In this document: positions 54,074 through 62,235 of the stretch, one piece after another | Layout: every line of letters begins with the position of its first letter | Numbering within the stretch: the first letter of the stretch is position 1 | Assembly (NCBI GenBank): GCA_024743115.1 | Contig: JANSXC010000011.1 | Location: 142,671-206,670, forward strand | Direction of reading: 5' to 3' | Length of the DNA stretch: 64,000 nucleotides | Origin: a bacterium | Lineage (GTDB): Bacteria > Planctomycetota > UBA1135 > UBA2386 | Position numbers and translations under genes: made by a program | Notes under the pieces: model-generated | The model's database searches: none | Told to the model about the DNA's origin: nothing | Seen by the model: only the letters and a program-made list of their open reading frames with translations

Positions 54074-55192
54074 TCAGACGAACGCCGCCAGCACCTTGGC
54101 GAGAAACGCGTCGACCTGCTGCCGTTGCAACCATCGCACCACGACGACCATGTCACGCGATGGGCACAACCAGATCATGTTGGTTCCGGCGCCGAGGAAG
54201 AACACGTCACCGACCGGCGCCGAAGGAAACTGCTTGTGCTCCTCGGTGTTGAGGAACCAGTTCATGTAGCCGTAGACCGGCTTCTGCGGCGTCGGCGCCT
54301 TCGCCCGCGCAATCCACTCGCGCGACAGGAGCTGGCGATCGCCCCATCGTCCCTCACGCAGCATGAGCAACCCGAAGCGCGCGTGATCCCGCGTATGGAT
54401 GAACATGCCACCGCCCCAGTGGCCGCCACCCGCAACCGACTGCATCCGTAGCCCGTCGATCGTGATCCACGAATTCTCGTAGCCGTGCCATCGCCAGCTC
54501 GGTGAGCATCCGATCGGGTCCATGATGCGGCGCCGCAGCAACTGCGGCAGCGGCTCGCGCACGACATTGAGCAAGGCCAACGCGAGCTGGTTGACCCGCA
54601 CGTCGTTGTAGCGCCAATGCTGCCCCGGCAGCTCACGCTCGCGACGCTTGCCGCGATAGCGGTCCGCCCAGTCGGGCTTACCCCAGAGGGTCCCCTCCCA
54701 CCCACTCGTCTGGTTGAGCAATTGGTGCCAGGTGATCGGCGCGTTATGGGCGGTATCGAAGCTGCCATCCTGGACGACCTCACCGACCCGGCCGTGAACG
54801 TCCGCAATCGCGCCATCGTCGACCGCGAGCCCCGCGACCGTCGACAGGTAGGTCTTGGTGATGCTGAACGTCATGTCCACGCGCAACGTGTCACCCCACT
54901 CGGCAGCGATCTTCCCACCGATCAGGACGATGCCGTTCATTCCGGACGGCGGCCGCGTCGGACCGATGCGATCGCCATAGGGTTCGCGAGACGGATCGAA
55001 ACCGCCGTTCTTGTCGAAGTTCTCGAGCGCGAACGCGACGGCGTCACGCAACCGACTGGCATCGAACCCCGCCTCGACGGCGGTCGCCGTCGCCCATTCG
55101 CGATCGCGACCTGGCACGTAGCCCGGCTTCTGCGCCGCAAGCGCGCTGGTGAACAAAGCCGCCAGCAAGAAAGGCCGAGCCAGTGGAGACAT
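54074..55192 (-). CDS. exported class C beta-lactamase-fold serine hydrolase
   Basis: A 372-residue protein with a signal peptide (MSPLARPFLLAALFTSALAA). The serine-hydrolase motifs are Ser110-x-x-Lys113 in FSITKTYLST and Tyr195-Asn196-Asp197 in RYNDVRVNQLAL, with a later His-Trp-Gly-Gly-Gly segment (GGHWGGGMF) near the KTG-box position. Such proteins are esterases or D-aminopeptidases as often as lactamases; the substrate is unknown. Convergent with the methyltransferase gene. Confidence 0.8.
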   Translation of the reverse strand: MSPLARPFLLAALFTSALAAQKPGYVPGRDREWATATAVEAGFDASRLRDAVAFALENFDKNGGFDPSREPYGDRIGPTRPPSGMNGIVLIGGKIAAEWGDTLRVDMTFSITKTYLSTVAGLAVDDGAIADVHGRVGEVVQDGSFDTAHNAPITWHQLLNQTSGWEGTLWGKPDWADRYRGKRRERELPGQHWRYNDVRVNQLALALLNVVREPLPQLLRRRIMDPIGCSPSWRWHGYENSWITIDGLRMQSVAGGGHWGGGMFIHTRDHARFGLLMLREGRWGDRQLLSREWIARAKAPTPQKPVYGYMNWFLNTEEHKQFPSAPVGDVFFLGAGTNMIWLCPSRDMVVVVRWLQRQQVDAFLAKVLAAFV

Positions 55193-55280
55193 GCGCGTCG
55201 AGCGTACGACCCAGCGGGCAAAACGACGAGGCGTGCGAACTGGTTACGTGCGAGTTCCGGGCAACCTGCCCAGCTCGAGA

Positions 55281-56366
55281 TCAGTCCGATACGGCCGCGA
55301 CACTCGCCGCCGCCATCGTTGCCTGCAGCTTCGCGAACTCGCTCTGCGTGCGCAGGACCGGCAATTGGACCCGGAACGTCGAACCCTGCCCCGCCGTGCT
55401 CTCGGCGCCGATCCGACCACCGTGATGGTTCACGATCTCCCTGGCGATCGCCAGGCCGAGGCCGGTGCCAGACGGCTTGTCGGTGAGGATGTCCGACGTC
55501 ACCTGCCGGAACCGCTCGAAGATCGACTCGAGTTCGTCAGGCGGTATGCCGGGCCCCTGATCCCGAACCTCCACGACGAGCTCACCCTCACCCTTGTCGT
55601 GCGCCACCTCGACCTCGACGACACCGCCGCGCGGGCTGAACTTCAACGCGTTGCTGACGACGTTGATCACGACCTGCTTGATCCCGTCGCAGTCCATGAA
55701 CGAGCCCGGGATCTCCCCGCCGACCGTCAGGTGCAGGTGCGAACCGAGATTGAGCGCCAACGGCCGAAGGGCCGTGACGGCCTCGTCACAGAGGTCGTCG
55801 ATCCTGGCCTCCGAGACCTGCCAGCTCGTTTCATCCGCCTGCATCTTGCCGAGCGTCAGCACGTTCTCGATCAATCGCGTCAGGCGATCGGACTCGGAGA
55901 TCATCACGCCGAGAAACTCCTCGAGGACGTCCGGATCACCCTGACCGTAGTCGCGCAGGATCTCGGCCGACGCTTTGATCGAAGCCATCGGCGTGCGCAG
56001 CTCATGGGTCACGTTCGTGAGGAACTGGCTCTCCGCATCGGCAGCCGCGATCGCCCGATCTCGCGCAACCGCCGCCTCACGCTCCGAGGTTTCCGCCCGG
56101 GTAATCGCGTTGCGAGCCGCGTTGATTACGACGTTGACGTGCATTGCGAGGTTGCCCCACATGGGGTCGGCGTCTTCGAGCTTGATGACGGCCGTGTAGT
56201 CCCCGAACAGCACCTTGGTCAAGCCGGACTCGATCTGCCGGATGTAGTCCCGGACTTCGTCGAGCGAGTACGACTTCTGCGCCGGAACCGCGCCGTTCTC
56301 CGGCGAAGCCGAGTTCGAGTCGGACCGCGCCGCCTGATCAGGTGTTTTATCGGGTCCGACGGTCAT
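55281..56366 (-). CDS. soluble sensor histidine kinase with duplicated N-terminal domain
   Basis: A 361-residue kinase with no membrane segment. Residues ~36-105 are a helical domain (LEDADPMWGNLAMHVNVVIN) that also forms the whole of the preceding small protein. The HisKA domain has the phospho-acceptor His121 (NVTHELRTPMASIKA); the ATPase has the N box VINVVSNALKFSP, G1 VRDQGPGIPP and G2 GTGLGLAIAREI. The start at 56366 overlaps the small gene by 20 bases. No response regulator is in the window. Input probably comes from the H-NOX protein of the same operon. Confidence 0.9.
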   Translation of the reverse strand: MTVGPDKTPDQAARSDSNSASPENGAVPAQKSYSLDEVRDYIRQIESGLTKVLFGDYTAVIKLEDADPMWGNLAMHVNVVINAARNAITRAETSEREAAVARDRAIAAADAESQFLTNVTHELRTPMASIKASAEILRDYGQGDPDVLEEFLGVMISESDRLTRLIENVLTLGKMQADETSWQVSEARIDDLCDEAVTALRPLALNLGSHLHLTVGGEIPGSFMDCDGIKQVVINVVSNALKFSPRGGVVEVEVAHDKGEGELVVEVRDQGPGIPPDELESIFERFRQVTSDILTDKPSGTGLGLAIAREIVNHHGGRIGAESTAGQGSTFRVQLPVLRTQSEFAKLQATMAAASVAAVSD

Positions 56367-56673
56367 CAGTTTCGACGAAGTCGCGGGGCTTCGCGGCGGA
56401 TTCGGGCCTGGGAAGCGAACGCACGGCACGGGCGGCGGCCGCCTCGCGCTCGAACCGCTCGGCGCGGGTCAGCGCCGTTCGAGTAGCGTTGATCACGACG
56501 TTGACCTGCATCGCGAGGTTGCCCCACAGCGTGTCGGCGTCATCGAGTCGGATGGCGGAGTACTCACCCGACATCGCCCGCCTCAGACCGTCCTCGATCT
56601 TGCGGATCTGCTTGCGAACGTAGTCGGCAGGACACTTCTCCGCTTCGGTAGCAGCTTCGGATCCCTCGGTCAT
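56347..56673 (-). CDS. small protein consisting of the histidine kinase N-terminal domain
   Basis: A 108-residue protein. Residues ~17-84 (YVRKQIRKIEDGLRRAMSGE, LDDADTLWGNLAMQVNVVIN, TRAERFEREAAAAR) closely match the N-terminal domain of the next gene's kinase, with the same WGNLAM-VNVVINA core. It has no catalytic domain. It starts one base inside the H-NOX stop (TGATG) and overlaps the kinase start by 20 bases, so all three are translationally coupled. It could be an adaptor that pairs with the kinase domain through the shared module. Confidence 0.75.
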   Translation of the reverse strand: MTEGSEAATEAEKCPADYVRKQIRKIEDGLRRAMSGEYSAIRLDDADTLWGNLAMQVNVVINATRTALTRAERFEREAAAARAVRSLPRPESAAKPRDFVETDDRRTR

Positions 56674-57230
56674 CAGACACCCGCCTTCTGACCGTGGAAC
56701 TCGATGACGACGCGGCAGTGCTCGGCACCTTCCTTCTTGCAGCACGTCTCGTGCACCGCACCCTCCTCGCCGAAGTAGTCGAGGCAGATCCGTGCGACGC
56801 GCCGCAACGTGTTGCAGAGCTGGTTGGGTGAGTCGTACTCGAGCACGATCCGCTCGGGCGTCGACTCGATGATGGCGACCTTGTCGCGGTAGGCGTCCTG
56901 CGATGCCGAAGCCGGGAAGTTGCGATGGATCGTCGGGATGCGCTCGATCAGTCCACGAGCCGAACCCGCCTGCTCGAAGATCGCAGGGAACATCTCGGGC
57001 GAACGCTTCATGAAGTACGCTGCGAACGCCTCCTCGGCATCGTCCGACCCGACCCCGAATACGGACTGGGCACCGCGAAACAGTGCCTGGAACTCCGACT
57101 CGGGATACACGACCTCGGGCTGATAGATCCGCGACTCCAGCTCGGCCTTCGCAAAAAGGTCCGCGACCGCGTCGTCGCCGAGCGCATCCCGCACCATCTC
57201 GACGACCAGATTGTTGATGTGTCCCATCAT
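56673..57230 (-). CDS. divergent H-NOX (heme-NO-binding) sensor
   Basis: A 185-residue protein from ATG 57230. It follows the H-NOX fold from MGHINNLVVEMVRDALG through FAAYFMKRSPEMF to the heme ligand His102 (PTIHRNF), which falls at the canonical position. The heme-propionate motif Y-x-S-x-R reads Tyr132-Asp-Ser134-Pro-Asn136, so the Arg is replaced by Asn, which may weaken heme binding. The C-terminus has a Cys/His cluster (HETCCKKEGAEHC) like that of relatives proposed to bind zinc. It heads the operon with the small protein and the histidine kinase. NO or O2 sensing is inferred from family. Confidence 0.78.
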   Translation of the reverse strand: MMGHINNLVVEMVRDALGDDAVADLFAKAELESRIYQPEVVYPESEFQALFRGAQSVFGVGSDDAEEAFAAYFMKRSPEMFPAIFEQAGSARGLIERIPTIHRNFPASASQDAYRDKVAIIESTPERIVLEYDSPNQLCNTLRRVARICLDYFGEEGAVHETCCKKEGAEHCRVVIEFHGQKAGV

Positions 57231-57239
57231 GATGGTTTG

Positions 57240-57249
57240 CCCCCCCCCC
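57240..57249 (-). repeat. G10 homopolymer just upstream of the H-NOX start
   Basis: Ten consecutive C on the plus strand, read as ten G on the coding strand, 9 bases before the ATG at 57230. It lies where a ribosome binding site would be. Slippage would change spacing and so translation of the H-NOX operon; sequencing error is also common in such runs. Confidence 0.6.
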
Positions 57250-57494
57250 GGAGTCCGTGGCGCGGATCTCCTACGCCGAAAATCGGCAAAGCCGCTGCGG
57301 TGGCTGAACTGCGGCGACCGGGATTTCTCCCCCCGACCCGAATACGCCCGGTCACACCGACGCAACGCGCCTTGCCACGGTGACTTGCGCTGACCAGAAC
57401 ATAGCTTGCAAGACGGCGACGCCCCGCCGTATGGCATTCTTGATTAAGGCGACGACGTAACCCGGTCAGAGGAAGACCACGCGAGGTCTTCGAG

Positions 57495-58118
57495 ATGTCC
57501 CCCAAACCCAGCAACCCCGCCCCGAAGAACGGCGACGCGGAGATCGTCCGGCTATTGCAGGCCCGGAAGACGGCAGGGTTGCGTCAACTCCTGGCTACGC
57601 ACGGCGACTGCATTCGCAGCGGACTCGCGCGCAGCTTCGGAACGACTGTGAACTCGCTGGAAATCGACGACGCGATGAGCAAGGCCACCTTCAACGCCTG
57701 GCGCAAGGTCGACTCGTTCGACGCTGGCAAGGGCACGTTGCGGGCGTGGTTCTTCGTTATCGCACGCAACGCGACGGTCGAGCTACTACGGGAGCGCAAG
57801 CGGCGGCGCTGGGAGACCCGCGGGGACGCCGTCGAAGAGCTGACCGCGCGCGAACCCAACACCTCGAAGATGCCGAGCGCATTCCTCGACGTGTTGCGCC
57901 GATGCATCGGCAAACTTCCGCGACTGCAGCGTGAGATCATCGAAGCCGACCTCCGCACGGGCGAGGTCGCCGATGCAACGGAACTCGCCAGACAGTTGCG
58001 CACTACCAAGAATTCGATCTACGTCTCGCGGTCGATGGCCCGCAAGGCGCTACGGCAGCTCCTGGTTCAGCAGGGGTACGTGCCCGGGGAGGGCAAGAGT
58101 CAACTGTTATGGAACTGA
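57495..58118 (+). CDS. ECF-type sigma factor
   Basis: A 207-residue sigma factor. Region 2 is SLEIDDAMSKATFNAWRKVD with LRAWFFVIARNATVELLRER, a variant of the usual DxxQxxF/W pattern; region 4 is LPRLQREIIEADLRTGEVAD and TTKNSIYVSRSMARKALRQL. It overlaps the next gene, a membrane protein, by 10 bases, which is the usual sigma/anti-sigma arrangement. It is divergent from the H-NOX operon across a 264-base gap containing TGATTAAGG at 57441. Confidence 0.82.
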   Translation: MSPKPSNPAPKNGDAEIVRLLQARKTAGLRQLLATHGDCIRSGLARSFGTTVNSLEIDDAMSKATFNAWRKVDSFDAGKGTLRAWFFVIARNATVELLRERKRRRWETRGDAVEELTAREPNTSKMPSAFLDVLRRCIGKLPRLQREIIEADLRTGEVADATELARQLRTTKNSIYVSRSMARKALRQLLVQQGYVPGEGKSQLLWN

Positions 58119-58927
58119 CGGAAAAGGAGTTTTGGAATCAGCTGCGGCGCTCGGTCGACGCGGCGGAGGCTGACACGGTGCGAGAGCTCGACGCTGCCGA
58201 ACAGCTGCTGGCCGATATCGACATGGACGAGAACGCCAGGCTGTCCGACGCTCGGATCGACGAGCTCGTGTCGATGGCTACGGCCGACAGCCATGAGGCG
58301 GGCAGCCATGAAGACCCTCGCGCCGAACCCAACGGGTTCGGGGTCCGATTCGGGCCCACACGGTTCGGGCGCGCTCTCGCCGCGGCGGCCACGTTGTTGA
58401 TCGCCCCGAAGTTCATCATCGCGGCAACGGCCGTGACTGCAGTAACGGCCGTTACCGTGACGACGGTCGTGATGCAGTACAGCTCGACCTCGCTACCGTT
58501 CCAGGACGCCATCGCGACGATGAGCGACCCCGCGCAGCCCGAGAACGAGCGTCACACGAGCACACTGCGAGTGTTCGCGGACGTCATGGAATCGATCCTG
58601 TTGATCAAGGACGTCGCCAACGAGGGCTCGGAGTTGAGCCCGAGCGCTGTCGAGGTCCTGGATCGGATGCGCTCGGCCCTGACGACCGGCGTGCCGTTCG
58701 TCCCCGACCGATTCCCGGACGGACTCGTATTCCTCGGGGACCTGGTCGCGGACCGCAACCTCGCGCTCGAAGAACGCAAGGATGCCCTGCTGCGCCTCGC
58801 CGAGCAGATGCTGCACGGCGTCGGCGCGCTCACCGCGACCGCGGGCGCAGACGGGACGACCTCGGATCGAATCGGCCGCGACGCGGCGGACTCTCTGCGT
58901 CGGCTCGCCCGGCTGCTCGCGAACTGA
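58109..58927 (+). CDS. probable membrane anti-sigma factor
   Basis: A 272-residue single-pass protein. Residues ~1-90 are acidic and helical (TEKEFWNQLRRSVDAAEADT), a membrane helix lies near 91-123 (FGRALAAAATLLIAPKFIIA) with a Thr/Val/Ala repeat (AVTAVTAVTVTTVV), and a ~145-residue extracytoplasmic domain follows. The 10-base overlap with the upstream ECF sigma gene suggests it is the cognate anti-sigma. It lacks a recognisable zinc HxxxCxxC motif. Function inferred from context. Confidence 0.6.
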   Translation: MELTEKEFWNQLRRSVDAAEADTVRELDAAEQLLADIDMDENARLSDARIDELVSMATADSHEAGSHEDPRAEPNGFGVRFGPTRFGRALAAAATLLIAPKFIIAATAVTAVTAVTVTTVVMQYSSTSLPFQDAIATMSDPAQPENERHTSTLRVFADVMESILLIKDVANEGSELSPSAVEVLDRMRSALTTGVPFVPDRFPDGLVFLGDLVADRNLALEERKDALLRLAEQMLHGVGALTATAGADGTTSDRIGRDAADSLRRLARLLAN

Positions 58928-58963
58928 CGCCCGCAACCTGGCACGACTGGCGAGCGGTGCCGG

Positions 58964-59305
58964 TCAGCTGCTCGGCGAGATGAGCACGCTCTGCTCGGCC
59001 ACGCCCGGGGCGTTGAAGTTGGCCATCTGCCAGCCCGGAACGGCCCACGAGGTCGCGCCTTCGCCGTTCTCGTCGAGCTGGATCGTCACCGTCGCCTTCT
59101 TCGGCTTGCGACGCATGCCGTTGTCGATATCGATCGTGATCGTCTGGTTCGCCTTGCTCGGATCGGAGTAGCTGATCGTCGCCGTGCCGCCTTCGGTCAG
59201 CGGATCCGGATTGACGGACATGGTGGCGCCGTGCTCGTCGTTCGACGGCATCACGGCGAAGAGCGCTGCGACCACACTCGTGGCCAGAATGTTGGTTGTT
59301 ACCAT
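58964..59305 (-). CDS. small exported Ig-like protein
   Basis: A 113-residue protein. The start at 59305 is supported by GAGGGAA directly before the ATG. A hydrophobic N-terminus (ILATSVVAALFAVMP) suggests export; the rest is a beta-rich domain (LTEGGTATISYSDPSKANQT) resembling a single Ig-like fold. It ends 36 bases from the anti-sigma-like gene in convergent orientation. Function unknown. Confidence 0.6.
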   Translation of the reverse strand: MVTTNILATSVVAALFAVMPSNDEHGATMSVNPDPLTEGGTATISYSDPSKANQTITIDIDNGMRRKPKKATVTIQLDENGEGATSWAVPGWQMANFNAPGVAEQSVLISPSS

Positions 59306-59547
59306 TTCCCTCGATCTCCTCGATGTCTCTGAGCGCCGCGCAGACAACGCGTCTCACGCAACGTCGAACTATCGAACGGCGCGCAGCTCAGTGCCGAAGT
59401 GCGCAACAGTTGCGCGGCCGAGATCAGGGCATGGCGGCGCGCTCGAGTCCTTGCCATGAGCGCCGCGCCGCAGTCTCGAATTGGTCCGAAACTCGAAACG
59501 CAATCATCCGCTCTCGGGGTTTCCCCCGACCGCGGCCGGCCTCACGT

Positions 59548-62073
59548 TCACCGCAGCCGTAGAACGCGCTCGACGGGTGCGCCACCCGTCACGACGAGTC
59601 GCTCGAGTTCGACCGGCGCGATCGCCGTCGAGCCTGGCGCGCGCAGCCGCACGCGGTAGTCACCGGCAGGGACCCGTTCGAAGCTCGCGACGCCGCGTTC
59701 GTCGAGCCCGGTGAGAAGCGCGATGCCGGGTCGTGCGAACAACTCGACGTACCGACCGGAGACCGGCCGACCGGTCGCATCGCGCACCCGCAGCCGCACC
59801 GGTGCCGTCACGATCGCGATGGACTGCGTCGGCGGCACCTGTCCAGGGGTGAGGGTCATCCAATCCGTCACGGGCACCGCGATCTGCCGCGATCCTACCG
59901 CCAGGCGGAGCTCCAACCGGTACGGCCCCGCCCGCAGGCACGGGAATCGAAACCACCCGCGCGAATCCGCATGACGGGTGATCGTGTGGCGACCGCGAAC
60001 GGCCCCGGTCGCGGAGTCCACCTCCCCGACCAGCAGAACGATCTGCTGCGCCGGCTGGCCATCGACGAGCGCCGTGCCCTGTAGATCGACAGCGGCGACC
60101 CGATCGCGCAGCTCCAGGGCGAGTCGGCGCTCTTCGCCCGGTGCCAGGGCCACGCGCGCCACCGCCGCTGGCAGCTCTGACCACGCCGTCACCGCGTCCG
60201 CAGTGTCGAGGCGCAGCGCGACATGGACGAACCAATCGCCCGCCGGGATCGCGAACTGTCCCAAGCGCGAGGGTTGCAGCTCGAACGGCGGCTCGAACTC
60301 CGCAGGCCGCTGCTCCTTGCCGTTCGCAGACCGCAGCCGCAACCGCATCGGCACTTCGACATCCGACGTCACGAGGAGCCGCCCCCCGTCCGGGACGCAA
60401 ATCACGGACGCTTCGTCGCCGAGTCGCACTCCGTGCTCGACGAACGCCGGCCGCCCCGGCGCGTGTACGCGAATCTCGAGCGCAGCCGGATCATGCCACC
60501 ATCTCAGCAGTGCGAGGCCAGCACGATCGGTCCGCGCGCGCGCCACGCGAACGTTCACGGCGCCCCGGATCCCGCCGTGATCGAACAAGGCAGCGTGTTC
60601 GCGAACCGGCGCGGCCACCAGTTCGGCCACCGCGGGCTGCACGAGTTCGACCTCGGCATTGGCGATCGGCAGCCCCTGCGAATCCACGACCTTCACCGGA
60701 CACGAAACTGCACGACGCAGCTTCAGTTCGACGAAACCGCCCGCTGCGTCGTGCTCGACCGTCTGCGGCAGGTTCGCCAGCCAACGTGGATCCTCGGGCC
60801 ACACGATGACTGCATTGCGACCGCGGCGCACGTCACGCAACCACACCTCACCGCGTGCATGCCGCCCCGACGCACGCAGTTCTGCATCCGCACTGGAACG
60901 CACGCCGACCTCCGGCACGCATTGCACGGCGAAGCGTTCGATCGGTCCACGGGTCTCGGCATCGACGACCCGCAGCCCCAGCAAGCCCGAAGCGTCCATC
61001 TGCAGAGTTACGTCCCTGGCACCCCACGGAACGGATGACGAGGGTCGGGCGAGTGCCCCGAGACCCGGAACCGTCGCCGTCAACTCCACACCCTCCGACG
61101 AAGCGGCCTCGTCGCGACCGCGATGGAGTACGAATCGACCATCCTCGCCCGAACGGGAGCTCGCGACTACCTGCGCCGAGCGCCGCGCTTCGACGATCGC
61201 ACCCGACAGACCGCGGCCATCGCGACTCACGACCCGCCCCGTGATCGACTGCGGCGACTCCGACGCGTGGCAGACGAGTTCGACCACCGTTACCGGCCCC
61301 GTCAGAACGTGGCGATCCGAACCCACCAACGGTACACTAGACAGCAACTCGACCTGCACCGACCCGGCCGGCAGCGGCTCCGGAAGCTCGAACGCACCGT
61401 CAAACCCGGCCGTCGCCCGACTCTTCCACCGCTCGAGCCAACCGTCTCCGCGCCGAGATCCGAGCACACGCAACCCGACCACCGCTCCTGCGAACGGCTC
61501 GCCGTGCTCGTCGCGCACCCGCCCCATCACACGGCAACCGCGCCGCAACCGCACCGTGCCCAGGTCCGCGGAACCGCGGATCCGCTGCGCGACACCCAGC
61601 CGGCCCGGCGCCGACACCCGAACGACGACGCCATCCGAGGCGGCATCGGCGTCACGCAATTCGAACGTACCGTTGGCGCCGGTCACCACGATCGACGTCG
61701 CGGTGACGACGCGGCAGCCCGCGAGCGGGCGGCCCGTCTCCCACTCGACGCAGGTGCCGACGAGGATCCGACGCGGCAGATCCGCGCGCACCCGATCACC
61801 CGCCCGCTCGCGCGCGACCGAATCGCCGAGCCCCCCGTTCATCGCGTCGGACGCAACCCTCGATGGATCCGCGGGCTGGGAATCCGAGGGCTGGGAATCC
61901 GAGGGTCGGGGATCCGCGGGCCGCAGCCTCGCCCGCGGCTCGAAGAGCCACGGCATCGCCAGGACCGCCACCACCGCAACCACGGCCGCGACGACCGTCA
62001 GCCACACCGATGGGCTGGATCGACGACCCGTAGGTCGCGCCCCACCCCGGTCCATCCACCCCCGAGACCGCAT
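59548..62073 (-). CDS. membrane-anchored carboxypeptidase-regulatory-like protein
   Basis: An 841-residue protein with an N-terminal membrane anchor (VWLTVVAAVVAVVAVLAMPW) and a Pro/Ser/Asp linker encoded by a 15-bp repeat. The rest is several carboxypeptidase-regulatory-like units (GANGTFELRDADAASDGVVV, DARGRPVSGRYVEL-type strands near the end, RGVASFERVPAGDYRVRLRA). No catalytic domain. GATAAT sits 7 bases before the ATG at 62073, a leaderless arrangement. Similar in class to the gene at 27965-30532. Confidence 0.74.
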   Translation of the reverse strand: MRSRGWMDRGGARPTGRRSSPSVWLTVVAAVVAVVAVLAMPWLFEPRARLRPADPRPSDSQPSDSQPADPSRVASDAMNGGLGDSVARERAGDRVRADLPRRILVGTCVEWETGRPLAGCRVVTATSIVVTGANGTFELRDADAASDGVVVRVSAPGRLGVAQRIRGSADLGTVRLRRGCRVMGRVRDEHGEPFAGAVVGLRVLGSRRGDGWLERWKSRATAGFDGAFELPEPLPAGSVQVELLSSVPLVGSDRHVLTGPVTVVELVCHASESPQSITGRVVSRDGRGLSGAIVEARRSAQVVASSRSGEDGRFVLHRGRDEAASSEGVELTATVPGLGALARPSSSVPWGARDVTLQMDASGLLGLRVVDAETRGPIERFAVQCVPEVGVRSSADAELRASGRHARGEVWLRDVRRGRNAVIVWPEDPRWLANLPQTVEHDAAGGFVELKLRRAVSCPVKVVDSQGLPIANAEVELVQPAVAELVAAPVREHAALFDHGGIRGAVNVRVARARTDRAGLALLRWWHDPAALEIRVHAPGRPAFVEHGVRLGDEASVICVPDGGRLLVTSDVEVPMRLRLRSANGKEQRPAEFEPPFELQPSRLGQFAIPAGDWFVHVALRLDTADAVTAWSELPAAVARVALAPGEERRLALELRDRVAAVDLQGTALVDGQPAQQIVLLVGEVDSATGAVRGRHTITRHADSRGWFRFPCLRAGPYRLELRLAVGSRQIAVPVTDWMTLTPGQVPPTQSIAIVTAPVRLRVRDATGRPVSGRYVELFARPGIALLTGLDERGVASFERVPAGDYRVRLRAPGSTAIAPVELERLVVTGGAPVERVLRLR
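61865..61923 (-). repeat. imperfect 15-bp tandem repeat
   Basis: About four copies of GAATCCGAGGGCTGG-type units encode a five-residue linker repeat (P-S-D-S-Q). In-frame length changes would alter linker length only. Confidence 0.65.
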
Positions 62074-62080
62074 GTACTCG

Positions 62081-62086
62081 ATTATC
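62081..62086 (-). promoter_or_regulatory. probable -10 element (GATAAT), leaderless
   Basis: GATAAT on the minus strand ends 7 bases before the ATG at 62073 and matches TATAAT at five of six positions. The -35 region is weak. Confidence 0.45.
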
Positions 62087-62235
62087 GGAAAAACTCTCTG
62101 ACCGATGCAGTCGCTTCCCGAGTAACGGGTTGCGTCGCCTCAACCCGGCCCTGCCAAGGGGCCGTGATTAAGGTGCTGCCGTAGTCCTCGGTGAGCAAGG
62201 CTCCTTCCCGCAAACGCGAGTCACAACAACCGAGC

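Noticed and set aside
57432..57450. TGGCATTCTTGATTA as a sigma54 promoter
   Set aside because: The spacing between the GG and the downstream element is too short for a -24/-12 promoter.
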